64,000 nt of DNA, from NCBI RefSeq assembly GCF_026168105.1, contig NZ_LBMW01000004.1, positions 1 through 64,000 of the forward strand. Direction: 5' to 3'. Each line of letters opens with the position of its first letter. Position 1 is the stretch's first letter. Below are positions 33,249 through 42,735 of this stretch, in pieces. The position numbers and the translations under genes were made by a program. The notes under the pieces were generated by a model. It did not search any database and was not told the origin of the DNA. It saw nothing but the letters and a program-made list of their open reading frames with translations. Origin of the DNA: Streptomyces hygroscopicus (GTDB lineage: Bacteria > Actinomycetota > Actinomycetes > Streptomycetales > Streptomycetaceae).

Positions 33249-34997
33249 TCAGTTCTGACTCGCGGCCGGGTTCTTGAGGCCGACGGAGGCGTAGTCGAGC
33301 TGTCCGCCGAACGAGGTCTGTCCGTACGCGCCCGCGATGTTGCTGCCGAGCACCAGCGGCCAGCGGCGCACGAGGACCGGGACGGCCGGCGCCTTCTTGA
33401 GGATCTCGCCGTCCAGCTTCTGCCAGGCTCTGTTCGCCGCCTTGGCGTCGGTCATCGCGGCGATCTCGTCCATCCGCTCCATGGTCGCCTTGTCGCGGAA
33501 GAGCGAGTGGTTGCCGGAGTTGCCCTTCTCCTTGATGTAGCGACCGTCGAAGACGAAGGGCAGGAACGTCGAGCCGGAGGGGTAGTCCGGGCACCAGCCC
33601 GTATAGACGAGGTCGGTGCGATGAGTGGTGTCTCCGATGGTGGCGTAGAACGCGGAGGGGTCGACGGTGTCGATGGTGACCTTGATGCCGGCCTTGGCGA
33701 GGGACTGCTGGATCGCCTCGGCACGCCCCTTGTCACCGGAGGAGACGGTGATCTCGGTGGACAAGCCGTTCGGCCTGCCCGCCTCCTCGAGCAGTTGCTT
33801 GGCCTTGGCCGCATCGCCCGTGGTGGGGATCTTCAGGGTGTCGGGCTGCCTGCCGCCGAAGAGAGTGGCGGGCATGTACGCGGTGGACAGGTCGTTGAAG
33901 GCGGGCCCGCCGGACGCGGTCAGGACGGCGTCCTTGTCGAGGGCGTACTGCACCGCCCGGCGGATCCTGACGTCGTTGAACGGCGCGCGGCCCGTGTGCA
34001 TCTGCACCATGTCGGTGCAGTTGGTCGACTCCGCGAGAAGGCGCTTTCGCACCTCGGTGTCCGGCAGCACCTTGGCCGCGCTCTCCGGCCGCAGCGCCCC
34101 CCAGGAGACGGCGGAGGCGTCCGCGCCCTGGCTCGCGATGAGGCGGTCGTCGATCTGGTCGCCCTTCAGTCCCATCAACACGACCAGCCTGTCCGGATAC
34201 GCCTTGCGGACCTCGTCGGTCTTCGGATCCCAGTACTGATTGCGGACCAGGACGAGTTGCTTGTCGCGCCCGTACGACTGGATCTTGTACGGGCCCGAGG
34301 AGAACGGCCGGTTGTCGTATCGGGGTCCCGTATCCCGCGCCTTCGGCACGGGCGCGAAGGTCGGCATTACGGTCGCGTCGGGGAACTCGGCGAACGGCTT
34401 GCGCAGTTCGAAGACGATCGTGTGGTCGTCCGGCGTCTTGATGGAGTCGAGATGCTTGCCCTGCGCCGGCCCCTGGTAGCCCTCGGCTCCGGCGAGGTAG
34501 CGGGCAGCGTAGTCGGCGCCACCCGGCAGGTCGGGCGAGAAGGACCGCTCCACGTTGTACTTCACGTCCTGCGCGGTGACGGGCGTGCCGTCCTCGTATC
34601 TGATGCCCTCCTTCAGGTGGAAGGTCCAGGTCTTGGCGCCGTCGGAGGACCTGCCCAGATCGGTGGCGAGGTCGGGGACCAGCTCACCGCCACCGGTGCC
34701 GGGGGCCGCCTTGTAGGTCACCAGGGTGCGGTAGAGCAGCCGGGTGCCGAACTCCATGTCGCTCATGACCCAGTTGCGGGCGGGATCGAGGTGGGTGAAG
34801 TCCTGGTTGGACAGGACGGTCAGGGTGCCGCCCTTCTTCGGGGTGCCGCCGACGACGGCGCCCTGGTTGGCGAGGGCGGGGTTCTCGCCGCGGCCTTTGC
34901 CGTCCGTGGAGTGCGTGCCGCCGGAGCAGCCCGCCGCGCCCAGGGCGAGGGCCGCCACCAGCGCGGAGGCGGTGGCGGTACAGGTGCGCTTGTTCAT
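33249..34997 (-). CDS. Peptide-binding lipoprotein, OppA/DppA family
   Basis: The 582 residues start with a lipoprotein signal (ALALGAAGCSGG, lipidation at Cys 24) and continue as an SBP_bac_5 domain, including the family-typical WTFHLKEGIRYEDGTPVTA. It captures extracellular oligopeptides for the importer encoded downstream. The gap to the divergent dehydrogenase gene (265 bp) carries two copies of the TGTGAmAT operator, one near each promoter. Confidence 0.92.
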   Translation of the reverse strand: MNKRTCTATASALVAALALGAAGCSGGTHSTDGKGRGENPALANQGAVVGGTPKKGGTLTVLSNQDFTHLDPARNWVMSDMEFGTRLLYRTLVTYKAAPGTGGGELVPDLATDLGRSSDGAKTWTFHLKEGIRYEDGTPVTAQDVKYNVERSFSPDLPGGADYAARYLAGAEGYQGPAQGKHLDSIKTPDDHTIVFELRKPFAEFPDATVMPTFAPVPKARDTGPRYDNRPFSSGPYKIQSYGRDKQLVLVRNQYWDPKTDEVRKAYPDRLVVLMGLKGDQIDDRLIASQGADASAVSWGALRPESAAKVLPDTEVRKRLLAESTNCTDMVQMHTGRAPFNDVRIRRAVQYALDKDAVLTASGGPAFNDLSTAYMPATLFGGRQPDTLKIPTTGDAAKAKQLLEEAGRPNGLSTEITVSSGDKGRAEAIQQSLAKAGIKVTIDTVDPSAFYATIGDTTHRTDLVYTGWCPDYPSGSTFLPFVFDGRYIKEKGNSGNHSLFRDKATMERMDEIAAMTDAKAANRAWQKLDGEILKKAPAVPVLVRRWPLVLGSNIAGAYGQTSFGGQLDYASVGLKNPAASQN

Positions 34998-35060
34998 CGT
35001 GGTCGCTCCGTGAACAGTCGGACAGCCGGAGAGGCTGGAATGTGACCCGTAACATAGTAA

Positions 35061-35075
35061 TGTGAAATTGCACTG
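35061..35075. promoter_or_regulatory. TGTGAmAT operator near the importer promoter
   Basis: TGTGAAATTGCACTG lies 64 bp upstream of the binding-protein start in the divergent intergenic region. Confidence 0.65.
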
Positions 35076-35238
35076 ACAAGGTGTCACCCGCTCCTTTACC
35101 CAGCTGTGTCCATGACCGCCGGTTTCGGCGACGTCGTACGCGGCCCGTCGCTCGCGTCGGCGCAGTCGCTGCTTTCGCGAGGCCCCGGCCGAACTGCGCG
35201 GGGCCGGCGTGTGTGTCTCTTGGCAAGCCGAAGTGCAA

Positions 35239-35253
35239 TGTGAAATATTACTG
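35239..35253. promoter_or_regulatory. TGTGAmAT operator next to the dehydrogenase start
   Basis: TGTGAAATATTACTG ends 9 bp before the ATG at 35263. The operator must overlap the promoter or transcript start, and the transcript is likely almost leaderless. Confidence 0.65.
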
Positions 35254-35262
35254 CACGTGCCC

Positions 35263-36423
35263 ATGAGAACCTCTGCCGATCTCGTCGTCGTCGGAGCGGG
35301 CGTGGTCGGCGCCGCCTGCGCCTACTACGCCGCCCGGTCCGGCCTCCGCGTCACCGTGATCGACCGTGGCCCCGTCGCCGGCGGGACCACGGGAGCCGGT
35401 GAGGGCAATCTGCTGGTCTCCGACAAGGAGCCGGGCCCCGAACTCGACCTGGCCCTGCTGTCCACGCGGTTGTGGCGCACGCTGTCCGACGTCCTGTCGC
35501 CCCACATCGAGTACGAGGCGAAGGGTGGCCTGGTCGTCGCATCCGACGACGCGGGGATGACGGCCCTGCGGGACTTCGCCACACGCCAGCAGCGGGCGGG
35601 GATGACGACGGAGGAGGTCACCAGCGACCGGCTCCGCGATCTGGAGCCCCACCTCGCCCCGGGCCTGGCGGGCGGCTTCCACTATCCGCAGGACGCCCAG
35701 GTACAGCCCGCGCTGGCCGCGGCGCATCTGCTGCGGGCCGCGGGCGAGCAGGCCTCCGGCCGGGTGCGGCTGCGGCTCGGCGAAGAGGTCACCGGTGTGC
35801 TGACGGGTGCGAACGGCGCGGTGCGGGGCGTACGGACGGTGAGAGGTGACCTGCACGCTCCGTATGTCGTGAACGCGGCCGGGACCTGGGGCGGTGAGCT
35901 GGCCCGGCTCGCGGGCGTGCACCTGCCGGTGCTGCCCCGGCGCGGCTTCGTGCTCGTCACCGAACCGATGCCGCGACTGGTGCGACGCAAGGTGTACGCG
36001 GCCGACTACGTCGCCGATGTCGCCAGTGGCTCGGCGGCACTGCAGACCTCCGCCGTCGTCGAGGGCACCGTGGCGGGTCCGGTTCTGATCGGCGCGAGCC
36101 GGGAACGGGTCGGCTTCGACCGCACACTGTCGGTGGAGGTGCTGCGCCGCCTCGCGGCCCAGGCCACACGCCTGTTCCCGGTGCTCGCCGGGGTGCGGGC
36201 GATCCGGACGTACGCTGGATTCCGCCCGTATCTGCCCGACCATCTGCCCGCGATCGGGCCCGACCCGCGCGTTCCCGGACTGCTGCACGCCTGCGGTCAC
36301 GAGGGCGCGGGGATAGGACTCGCCCCGGCGACAGGGGTGATCGTCGTCCGGATCCTGACAGGGGAGCAACCTCCGTTGGACATCGAGCCGTTCAGGCCGG
36401 ACCGGTTCGGCAGCGGGCGATGA
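35263..36423 (+). CDS. FAD-dependent D-hydroxyproline-type dehydrogenase, catalytic DAO-family subunit
   Basis: The 386-residue DAO-family flavoprotein has the dinucleotide motif VVVGAGVVGAACAYYAA near its N-terminus and GHEGAGIGLAPATG at the C-terminal FAD site. With the ferredoxin-like and BFD-domain subunits that follow it forms an HcnABC-like heterotrimer; in hydroxyproline pathways such enzymes oxidise cis-4-hydroxy-D-proline. The assignment rests on the epimerase, deaminase and semialdehyde dehydrogenase in the same gene set. The ATG at 35263 fits the family start. No strong ribosome-binding site is seen, in keeping with a very short leader. Confidence 0.82.
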   Translation: MRTSADLVVVGAGVVGAACAYYAARSGLRVTVIDRGPVAGGTTGAGEGNLLVSDKEPGPELDLALLSTRLWRTLSDVLSPHIEYEAKGGLVVASDDAGMTALRDFATRQQRAGMTTEEVTSDRLRDLEPHLAPGLAGGFHYPQDAQVQPALAAAHLLRAAGEQASGRVRLRLGEEVTGVLTGANGAVRGVRTVRGDLHAPYVVNAAGTWGGELARLAGVHLPVLPRRGFVLVTEPMPRLVRRKVYAADYVADVASGSAALQTSAVVEGTVAGPVLIGASRERVGFDRTLSVEVLRRLAAQATRLFPVLAGVRAIRTYAGFRPYLPDHLPAIGPDPRVPGLLHACGHEGAGIGLAPATGVIVVRILTGEQPPLDIEPFRPDRFGSGR

Positions 36424-36465
36424 GGCGACCGGCCTCCATGCCCTTTCCCAGGAAGGAGCCGCGCC

Positions 36466-36786
36466 ATGGCGCGTGACCGCAGCGCCGCCGAACTCGTCGG
36501 CGCGGCGCCCGAGGCCCCGTTCGAAATCACCTTCGACGGGCGCACGCTCACCGCGCTGCCCGGACAGTCGGTCGCCGCCGCGCTCTGGTCGGCCGGCATC
36601 CTCGCCTGGCGCACCACACGCCGCGGCGGTCGTGCGCGCGGAGCGTTCTGCGGCATCGGCCAGTGCTACGACTGCCTCGCCACGATCAACGCTCAGTCCA
36701 ACAGGCGAGCCTGCCTGGTGCCGGCCCGCCCCGGCGACACGATCACCACCCAGGAAGGGCACGGTCATGCCGAACTCGCCGTCTGA
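36466..36786 (+). CDS. [2Fe-2S] ferredoxin-like subunit of the dehydrogenase (HcnA type)
   Basis: The 106 residues have the cluster ligands in FCGIGQCYDC and a fourth Cys in RRACLV. It is the small electron-transfer subunit of HcnABC-type amine dehydrogenases. AGGAAGGAG precedes the ATG. Its 3' end overlaps the next gene by 20 bp, so the subunits are made together. Confidence 0.85.
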   Translation: MARDRSAAELVGAAPEAPFEITFDGRTLTALPGQSVAAALWSAGILAWRTTRRGGRARGAFCGIGQCYDCLATINAQSNRRACLVPARPGDTITTQEGHGHAELAV

Positions 36787-38329
36787 CGAGGCGACCGACC
36801 ACGCGTACCGGGAACCGTACGACCTCGCGGTGGTCGGCGCGGGCTGCGCGGGCCTGGCAGGCGCCGTCACTGCTTCCGAACTGGGGCTCTCCGTCGCCCT
36901 GTTGGACACCTCCGGCCAGATCGGCGGCCAGTTCTACCGCAGGCCCGCCCCGGCCCTCGGCGCGGTGCGCCCCGAAGCCCTGCACCATGACTGGTCCGCC
37001 TTCGTCGACCTGCGCCGACGACTGGAGGCCAGTGACATCGTCCATCTCGCCGGGCACCACGTGTGGACCGTGACGCGGGTGAGCGAAGGAGACACCGCGT
37101 GGTCGGTGCACGCGGTCACCGGCGCGGACGGTTGTGGGGAGCGCCCGGTCCGTGTGCGCGCCCGCACGGTCCTGCTGGCGACGGGCGCATACGAACGCCA
37201 CCTTCCCTTCCCCGGCTGGACGCTGCCGGGAGTCGTGGGCGCCGGGGGAGCGCAGGCGATGCTGAAGTCCGGTCTCGTCCTGCCCGGCAGGCGTGTCGTC
37301 GTGGCAGGCAGTGGCCCGCTGCTCCTCGCCGTCGCCTCGTCACTTGCCGCGGCCGGGGCGCGTGTCCCCGCGGTGGTGGAGGCGTCCGGCTATCTCGGCT
37401 ACGCCCGCCGCCCGAGCGCCCTCGCCGCCAACCCGCACAAGCTGGCGGAGGCCCTGGTCCATGGCGTGGCGCTGTTGCGCCACGGCGTGCGCCTGCGCAC
37501 GCACAGCGCGGTGACCCTGGTCCACGGCACGGACCGGGTGGAGGCGGTCACCGTCTCCCGTGTCGACCGCGACTGGCGCCCCCTGCGGGGGACGGGCCGC
37601 CGGATCGCCTGCGACGCGCTGGCGGTCGGGCACGGTCTCGTCCCACAGGCGGAGCTGGCCACCAGCCTGGGGTGCGCGACCCGGCGCACCCCGGACGGAA
37701 CGTACGCCCTCGAACTGGACGGACTCCAGGAAACCTCGGTACCCGGTCTCTGGGCTGCGGGCGAGACCGGCGTCGGCGGCGCGCAACTCGCCCGTGTGGA
37801 AGGCGACATCGCGGGCATCGCGGCCGCCGCCCGGGTGTACGGGAAGCCCGCGCTCACCCGCAGCGGGCGCGTGCGGGATCTTCAGCGCCGCCGCGACCGG
37901 ATGCGGGCCTTCGCCGACGCCATGGCCGCGGCGCACGCTCCGGGGCCGGGCTGGGTGCAGTGGCTCGACGACGCAACGGACGTGTGCCGCTGCGAGGAGG
38001 TGACCGCCGGAGCCATTCGTGAGGCGGTGGCCGACTACGGTGCCCGTGATGCGCGCACCGTCAAGCTCCTCACCCGCGCGGGCATGGGCTGGTGCCAGGG
38101 GCGGATGTGCGGAGCGGCCGTGACGGCCCTCGCGGCCGGGCCGGGCGCCGCATCCGTGCCACCGTCCTCCGAACGCCGGCCACTCGCGGTGCCGGTCCCG
38201 CTCGGGGTGCTGGGTGCGCTCGACCCGGGTGACGCGCCCGCCGAGCCCGCCGCCCCCCTCGCACCCACCGACCCGGGCGGGCGGCCCCTCGTGGCCGGTG
38301 CGGAGGAGGCCGACACGCCGGCCTCCTGA
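36767..38329 (+). CDS. FAD/NAD(P) oxidoreductase subunit with BFD-like [2Fe-2S] domain (HcnB type)
   Basis: The 520 residues have an N-terminal FAD motif (VVGAGCAGLAGAV), a second Rossmann motif (VVVAGSGPLLLAVA), and near 405-450 a BFD-like cluster domain with CRCEE and CQGRMC. The last 70 residues are Pro/Ala-rich and look disordered. It is the electron-accepting subunit of the three-part dehydrogenase. The start at 36767, inside the ferredoxin gene, was chosen because the conserved N-terminus begins there. Confidence 0.83.
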   Translation: MPNSPSDEATDHAYREPYDLAVVGAGCAGLAGAVTASELGLSVALLDTSGQIGGQFYRRPAPALGAVRPEALHHDWSAFVDLRRRLEASDIVHLAGHHVWTVTRVSEGDTAWSVHAVTGADGCGERPVRVRARTVLLATGAYERHLPFPGWTLPGVVGAGGAQAMLKSGLVLPGRRVVVAGSGPLLLAVASSLAAAGARVPAVVEASGYLGYARRPSALAANPHKLAEALVHGVALLRHGVRLRTHSAVTLVHGTDRVEAVTVSRVDRDWRPLRGTGRRIACDALAVGHGLVPQAELATSLGCATRRTPDGTYALELDGLQETSVPGLWAAGETGVGGAQLARVEGDIAGIAAAARVYGKPALTRSGRVRDLQRRRDRMRAFADAMAAAHAPGPGWVQWLDDATDVCRCEEVTAGAIREAVADYGARDARTVKLLTRAGMGWCQGRMCGAAVTALAAGPGAASVPPSSERRPLAVPVPLGVLGALDPGDAPAEPAAPLAPTDPGGRPLVAGAEEADTPAS

Positions 38330-38372
38330 CGGGCCCCGCCGATCCCGTACCTGTTGTACGCGGCGCCGCCAA

Positions 38373-38387
38373 CAATAAAATGTCACA
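38373..38387. promoter_or_regulatory. TGTGAmAT operator before the deaminase gene
   Basis: On the reverse strand it reads TGTGACATTTTATTG. It lies 21 bp before the DapA-family start, suggesting a second promoter inside the catabolic gene set. Confidence 0.65.
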
Positions 38388-38408
38388 CGCTACATAAGGA
38401 GCTGCTGC

Positions 38409-39329
38409 ATGACCGCCACCACCGCCTGCGCCACGTGGCAGGCCGACCGCCCCTGGCGCGGCATCATGGTCGCCACCGCGCTTCCCCTGCGCGAGGACCT
38501 CTCCGTCGACTACGACGCCTACGCCGAGCACGTCCGCTGGCTCATCGGCAACGGCTGCGACGGCGTCGTGCCCAACGGCTCCCTGGGCGAGTACCAGACG
38601 CTCACCGGGGAGGAGCGTGCCCGCGTGGTGCGCACAGCCGTCGAGGCCGCGGGTGACGGCGCGCGTGTGATGCCCGGGGTGGCCGCCTACGGCAGCGCGG
38701 AATCCCGTCGCCTGGCCGAACAGGCCGCCGAGGAAGGCTGCGGCAGCGTCCTGCTGCTTCCGCCGAACGCCTACCGTGCGGACGAGAAGGCTGTGCGCGC
38801 CCACTACGCGGAGGTCGCACGGGCGGGGCTGCCCGTCGTGGGCTACAACAACCCCATCGACACCAAGGTCGACCTCACCCCCGCCCTCCTCGCGGGACTC
38901 CACGGCGACGGCAGCATTGTGGCCGTCAAGGAGTTCAGCGGCGATGTGCGCAGGGCCTACGAGATCGCCGAACTCGCCCCCGACCTCGACCTGCTGATCG
39001 GAGCGGACGACGTCCTGCTGGAGCTGGCTCTCGCGGGGGCGGTCGGCTGGATCGCCGGCTACCCGAACGCCTTCCCCGCCACCTGCGCCGAGCTGTACCA
39101 CGCAGCCGTCGCCGGGGACCTCGGCACCGCACTGCCGCTCTACAGGTCACTGCACCCGCTGCTGCGCTGGGACTCCAGGACCGAGTTCGTGCAGTCCATC
39201 AAGCTGTCCATGGACCTCGTCGGCCGCCGAGGCGGAACCACCCGCCCGCCGCGCCTGCCGCTGCCCGCCGCGATCGGTGCCGCGGTGCGCGCGGCGACCG
39301 AGAAGGCCGTCGCCGAGGGCCACCACTGA
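38409..39329 (+). CDS. DapA-family lyase, probable pyrroline-4-hydroxy-2-carboxylate deaminase
   Basis: This is a 306-residue TIM-barrel of the DHDPS/N-acetylneuraminate lyase family. The Schiff-base lysine is in IVAVKEFSG and the catalytic Tyr in VVGYNNP. In hydroxyproline degradation a DapA-like enzyme converts pyrroline-4-hydroxy-2-carboxylate to 2-oxoglutarate semialdehyde and ammonia, and the neighbours fit exactly. AAGGAG precedes the ATG. True dihydrodipicolinate synthase is unlikely in this context. Confidence 0.85.
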   Translation: MTATTACATWQADRPWRGIMVATALPLREDLSVDYDAYAEHVRWLIGNGCDGVVPNGSLGEYQTLTGEERARVVRTAVEAAGDGARVMPGVAAYGSAESRRLAEQAAEEGCGSVLLLPPNAYRADEKAVRAHYAEVARAGLPVVGYNNPIDTKVDLTPALLAGLHGDGSIVAVKEFSGDVRRAYEIAELAPDLDLLIGADDVLLELALAGAVGWIAGYPNAFPATCAELYHAAVAGDLGTALPLYRSLHPLLRWDSRTEFVQSIKLSMDLVGRRGGTTRPPRLPLPAAIGAAVRAATEKAVAEGHH

Positions 39330-39359
39330 CCGCAAGCCGACTCACAGGAAAGGACGTTC

Positions 39360-40364
39360 GTGCGTACCCGTCATGTCTTCCACGCCGTCGACTCACACAC
39401 CGAGGGCATGCCCACGCGCGTGATCACCGGAGGTGTCGGGGTGATCCCCGGCGCCACGATGGCCGAGCGCAGGCTCCACTTCATCGAGCACATGGACCAC
39501 CTGCGCACGCTCCTGATGTACGAGCCGCGCGGCCACGCCTCCATGAGCGGCGCGATCCTCCAGCCGCCGACCCGCCCCGACGCCGACTTCGGAGTGCTGT
39601 ACATCGAGGTGTCGGGCCTGCTCCCGATGTGCGGGCACGGCACCATCGGCGTGGCCACCGTGCTCGTCGAGACCGGCATGGTCCCCGTCACCGAACCGGT
39701 CACCACCATCCGCCTCGACACCCCCGCCGGGCTCGTCTCCGTCGACGTACACGTCGACAACGGGGCGGCGAAGGCGGTCACGTTCACCAACGTTCCCGCC
39801 TTCTGCGTCGGCCTCGACCGCAAGGTGGACGTGCCCCGGTACGGAACAGTGACGTACGACATCGCCTTCGGCGGCAACTTCTACGCCTTCGTCGAACTCG
39901 ACGCGCTGGGGCTGCCGTTCGACCGGTCCCGCAAGGACGACCTGCTGGCCGCGGGGCTCGCCGTCATGGACGCGATCAATGCGTCCCCGGACCGCCCCGT
40001 CCATCCGGTTCAGCCCGAGATCGCCGGGGTCAAGCACGTCTACCTCGCCGCGCCCGGCTCCGACGCGCATCGCTCACGCCACGCCATGGCCATCCACCCG
40101 GGCTGGTTCGACCGCTCCCCGTGCGGCACCGGCACCTCGGCGCGGATGGCGCAGCTGCATGCCCGAGGCGCGCTGCCGCTGCACGAGGACTTCGTCAACG
40201 AGTCCTTCATCGGTACCGAGTTCACCGGCCGTCTCGTGACGGAGACCGAGGTCGGCGGGGTTCCCGCCGTCGTTCCCAGCATCACGGGACGTGCCTGGAT
40301 CACCGGAACCGCCCAGTACTTCCTCGACCCGGACGACCCCTTCCCCGGAGGTTTCCTCCTGTGA
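39360..40364 (+). CDS. 4-Hydroxyproline 2-epimerase (proline racemase family)
   Basis: The 334 residues have both catalytic cysteines of the epimerase subtype: C91 in PMCGHGTIG and C255 in SPCGTGTS. A Ser or Thr at the first position would mark a trans-3-hydroxyproline dehydratase instead. It interconverts trans-4-hydroxy-L-proline and cis-4-hydroxy-D-proline, the first step of the pathway. AAAGGA precedes the GTG start. Its stop overlaps the next gene's GTG. Confidence 0.9.
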   Translation: MRTRHVFHAVDSHTEGMPTRVITGGVGVIPGATMAERRLHFIEHMDHLRTLLMYEPRGHASMSGAILQPPTRPDADFGVLYIEVSGLLPMCGHGTIGVATVLVETGMVPVTEPVTTIRLDTPAGLVSVDVHVDNGAAKAVTFTNVPAFCVGLDRKVDVPRYGTVTYDIAFGGNFYAFVELDALGLPFDRSRKDDLLAAGLAVMDAINASPDRPVHPVQPEIAGVKHVYLAAPGSDAHRSRHAMAIHPGWFDRSPCGTGTSARMAQLHARGALPLHEDFVNESFIGTEFTGRLVTETEVGGVPAVVPSITGRAWITGTAQYFLDPDDPFPGGFLL

Positions 40365-41764
40365 CCACCGCCCTTGCCCAGGTCGTCTCGCGCAACCCGG
40401 CCGATCCCTCCGAGGTTCTGGTGCGGGTACCCGCCCCGGGTGCCCTCGCCGCCGTCGACGCCGTGGAGCGGGCCCGCGCCGCCCAGCCCGGCTGGCTCCT
40501 GGTCGGCGCGACCGCACGCTCGGCCGCGCTCGGCGCCGTCGCCGCCGCCATCGACTCCGCCGCGGACGAACTGGCGGCCCTCGCCGTGCGCGAGGTGGGC
40601 AAGCCGGTCAGCGAAGCACGCGCCGAAGTGACCCGCACCGCCGCCATCTGGCGGTACTACGCCCAGGCCCCCTTCGAACCCACCGGTGCCGTCCACGAGA
40701 CGGGTGACGGTGCTGGGCTCCTGCTGACGCGCCGCCGCCCGCACGGAGCCGCGGCCCTCATCACCCCGTGGAACTTCCCCTTCGCGATCCCCAGCTGGAA
40801 GGCGGCACCTGCGCTCGCGACGGGCAACACCGTCGTCCTGAAGCCGGCACCGGAGGCGACCGCGTGCGCCCAGCGCCTGGCCGAGATCGTCCACCAGGCG
40901 GTGCCGGCCGGGGTCTTCACCGTGCTGCCCGGCGGACCCACCGAGGGCAACGCCGTTGTCTCCGCCGCCGACGTCGTCTCCTTCACCGGCTCCACCACCG
41001 TGGGCCAGGCGGTCGTCCGCACCGCCACCGCGCGGGGCGCCCCCGTGCAGGCCGAGATGGGCGGGCTGAACGCGGCGATCGTCCTGCCCGACGCGGACAT
41101 CCCCCGGGCCGCCGCGCACATCGCCGCCGCGATCGCCGGATACGCGGGACAGAAGTGCACCGCAACCAGCCGCGTGATCGCGGTCGGCGCCGCCCTCGAC
41201 CCCCTGCGCGAGGCCCTCGCCGAGGCGCTGCGAGCGCTCCCGGTGGGTGACCCCGCCGACCCTGCAACGGTGTGCGGACCGGTCGTCGACGAGCAGGCTC
41301 GCGACCGGGTGACCCAGGCGAGAGAGGGTCTGTCAACAGTCGCGGCCGCCGCCGTCCCCGAGGGGGCAGACGGCTGGTACGCGGCCCCGGCCCTGGTCGA
41401 GAAGGTGCCGCCCGGCCACCGGCTGCTGCGCGAGGAGGTCTTCGGACCGCTGGCGGCGCTGCTTCCCGCCGGCGACCTGGCTCACGCGGTCCGGATCACC
41501 AACTCCGTCCCGTACGGCCTGGTCACCTCGGTGCACACCGCCTCGCTCGACGCGGCACTGCACGGGCTCGACCACCTCGACACCGGCATGATCCGCGTCA
41601 ACGCCCCGTCCACCGGGGTGGATTTTCACCTGCCCTTCGGCGGAGCCAAGGCCTCCAGCCACGGTCCACGCGAACAGGGACGCGCGGCCCTGGCGTTCTA
41701 CACCTCCGACCGCACCTACACTCTGGCCCCCGCACACCCAGGGGCACCTGCGAAAACAACGTGA
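40361..41764 (+). CDS. Aldehyde dehydrogenase, probable 2-oxoglutarate semialdehyde dehydrogenase
   Basis: The 467 residues have the NAD(P) ALDH motifs ITPWNFPF, the catalytic Glu in QAEMGGLN and the catalytic Cys in GQKCTATS. In this operon it should oxidise 2-oxoglutarate semialdehyde to 2-oxoglutarate, the last step from hydroxyproline. The GTG start overlaps the epimerase stop (GTGA), so it is translationally coupled. Confidence 0.88.
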   Translation: MTTALAQVVSRNPADPSEVLVRVPAPGALAAVDAVERARAAQPGWLLVGATARSAALGAVAAAIDSAADELAALAVREVGKPVSEARAEVTRTAAIWRYYAQAPFEPTGAVHETGDGAGLLLTRRRPHGAAALITPWNFPFAIPSWKAAPALATGNTVVLKPAPEATACAQRLAEIVHQAVPAGVFTVLPGGPTEGNAVVSAADVVSFTGSTTVGQAVVRTATARGAPVQAEMGGLNAAIVLPDADIPRAAAHIAAAIAGYAGQKCTATSRVIAVGAALDPLREALAEALRALPVGDPADPATVCGPVVDEQARDRVTQAREGLSTVAAAAVPEGADGWYAAPALVEKVPPGHRLLREEVFGPLAALLPAGDLAHAVRITNSVPYGLVTSVHTASLDAALHGLDHLDTGMIRVNAPSTGVDFHLPFGGAKASSHGPREQGRAALAFYTSDRTYTLAPAHPGAPAKTT

Positions 41765-41774
41765 CATTGTACGC
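41760..41774. promoter_or_regulatory. TGTGAmAT operator before gntR
   Basis: CGTGACATTGTACGC overlaps the stop codon of the dehydrogenase gene and lies 53 bp before the GntR start. It points to autoregulation. Confidence 0.6.
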
Positions 41775-41826
41775 TGGTGATCCGCTCGGCCACGAGGGCA
41801 CAGGGCACGAAGGGAACACCACCACC

Positions 41827-42552
41827 ATGGGCCACCTCAAGCAGCGCAACCTCATCACCACCAGGGAGCGGCTGCGCGACCAGGTCGCCCACGCCCTGCG
41901 CGCCGCGCTGATCTCCGGCGAACTGCGACCCGGCGAGGTCTACTCGGCGCCCGGCCTCGCGGAGGACTTCGGCATCTCCGCGACACCGGTGCGCGAGGCG
42001 ATGCTCGACCTGGCCCGCGAGGGCCTTGTCGAGCCCGTTCGCAACAAGGGCTTCCGCGTCACCGAGGTCAACGAGCGCGACCTCGACCAGTACACCGAGA
42101 TCCGCACCCTGATCGAGGTCCCCATGGTCGGCCGGATCACCCGCAGCGCCGCCCGCGAAGACCTGGAGGCGCTGCGCCCGGTCGCCGAGGAGATCGTGCG
42201 CGCGGCTCGTGAGCACGACCTCATCGGCTATCTGGAGGCCGACCGCCAGTTCCATCTCTCCCTGCTCGCGCTCGCCGGCAACGACCGGCTCGTCGAGACG
42301 GTCGGCGACCTGCGCAAGCGTTCGCGCCTGTACGGACTGACCGCCCTGGACGAGCGTGGACAGCTGATCCCGTCGGCCGAGGAGCACATCGAACTCCTCG
42401 ACCTGATGGTGGCGGGTGATGTGAAGGGCGCCGAGAAGTGCATGACCCGCCACCTCGGACATGTGCGCTCGCTGTGGGCCAAGGGCGTCCAGGAACAGCA
42501 GGAGAAGCCCGCCAGGCGCGTCACCGGGAGGAAGCTGGGCGCGTCCCGCTGA
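41827..42552 (+). CDS. GntR-family regulator (FadR/FCD type) of the hydroxyproline genes
   Basis: The 241 residues have an N-terminal winged HTH (EDFGISATPVREAMLDLA) and a C-terminal all-helical FCD domain (about 85-220, with the HLSLLALAGNDRLV helix). FCD regulators bind small acids or amino acids and usually repress. It ends the catabolic gene set and is the natural candidate to bind the TGTGAmAT sites, one of which lies in front of its own gene. The ATG at 41827 begins the conserved region. Confidence 0.88.
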   Translation: MGHLKQRNLITTRERLRDQVAHALRAALISGELRPGEVYSAPGLAEDFGISATPVREAMLDLAREGLVEPVRNKGFRVTEVNERDLDQYTEIRTLIEVPMVGRITRSAAREDLEALRPVAEEIVRAAREHDLIGYLEADRQFHLSLLALAGNDRLVETVGDLRKRSRLYGLTALDERGQLIPSAEEHIELLDLMVAGDVKGAEKCMTRHLGHVRSLWAKGVQEQQEKPARRVTGRKLGASR

Positions 42553-42735
42553 GCCGGCTCCGCGAAACAAGCGCGCGCTTCCTCGCATAACGCGGGGTTA
42601 TGGTCAAGCGGGGGCTGCCGCGGGCGGATCGGGCCGCCACACACTGGGCGGTACACGTCACACGTCATCCGGCACACTGCCGCCCTCCACTCACCTGCCT
42701 GTCGGCCCTGCCGCGCAGGTTCGGGAAAGAGCGCC

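Noticed and set aside
42649-42663. A further TGTGAmAT-type operator before the iminopeptidase gene
   Set aside because: TGTGACGTGTACCG resembles the set only if one base of spacing is dropped; too weak to list as a site.
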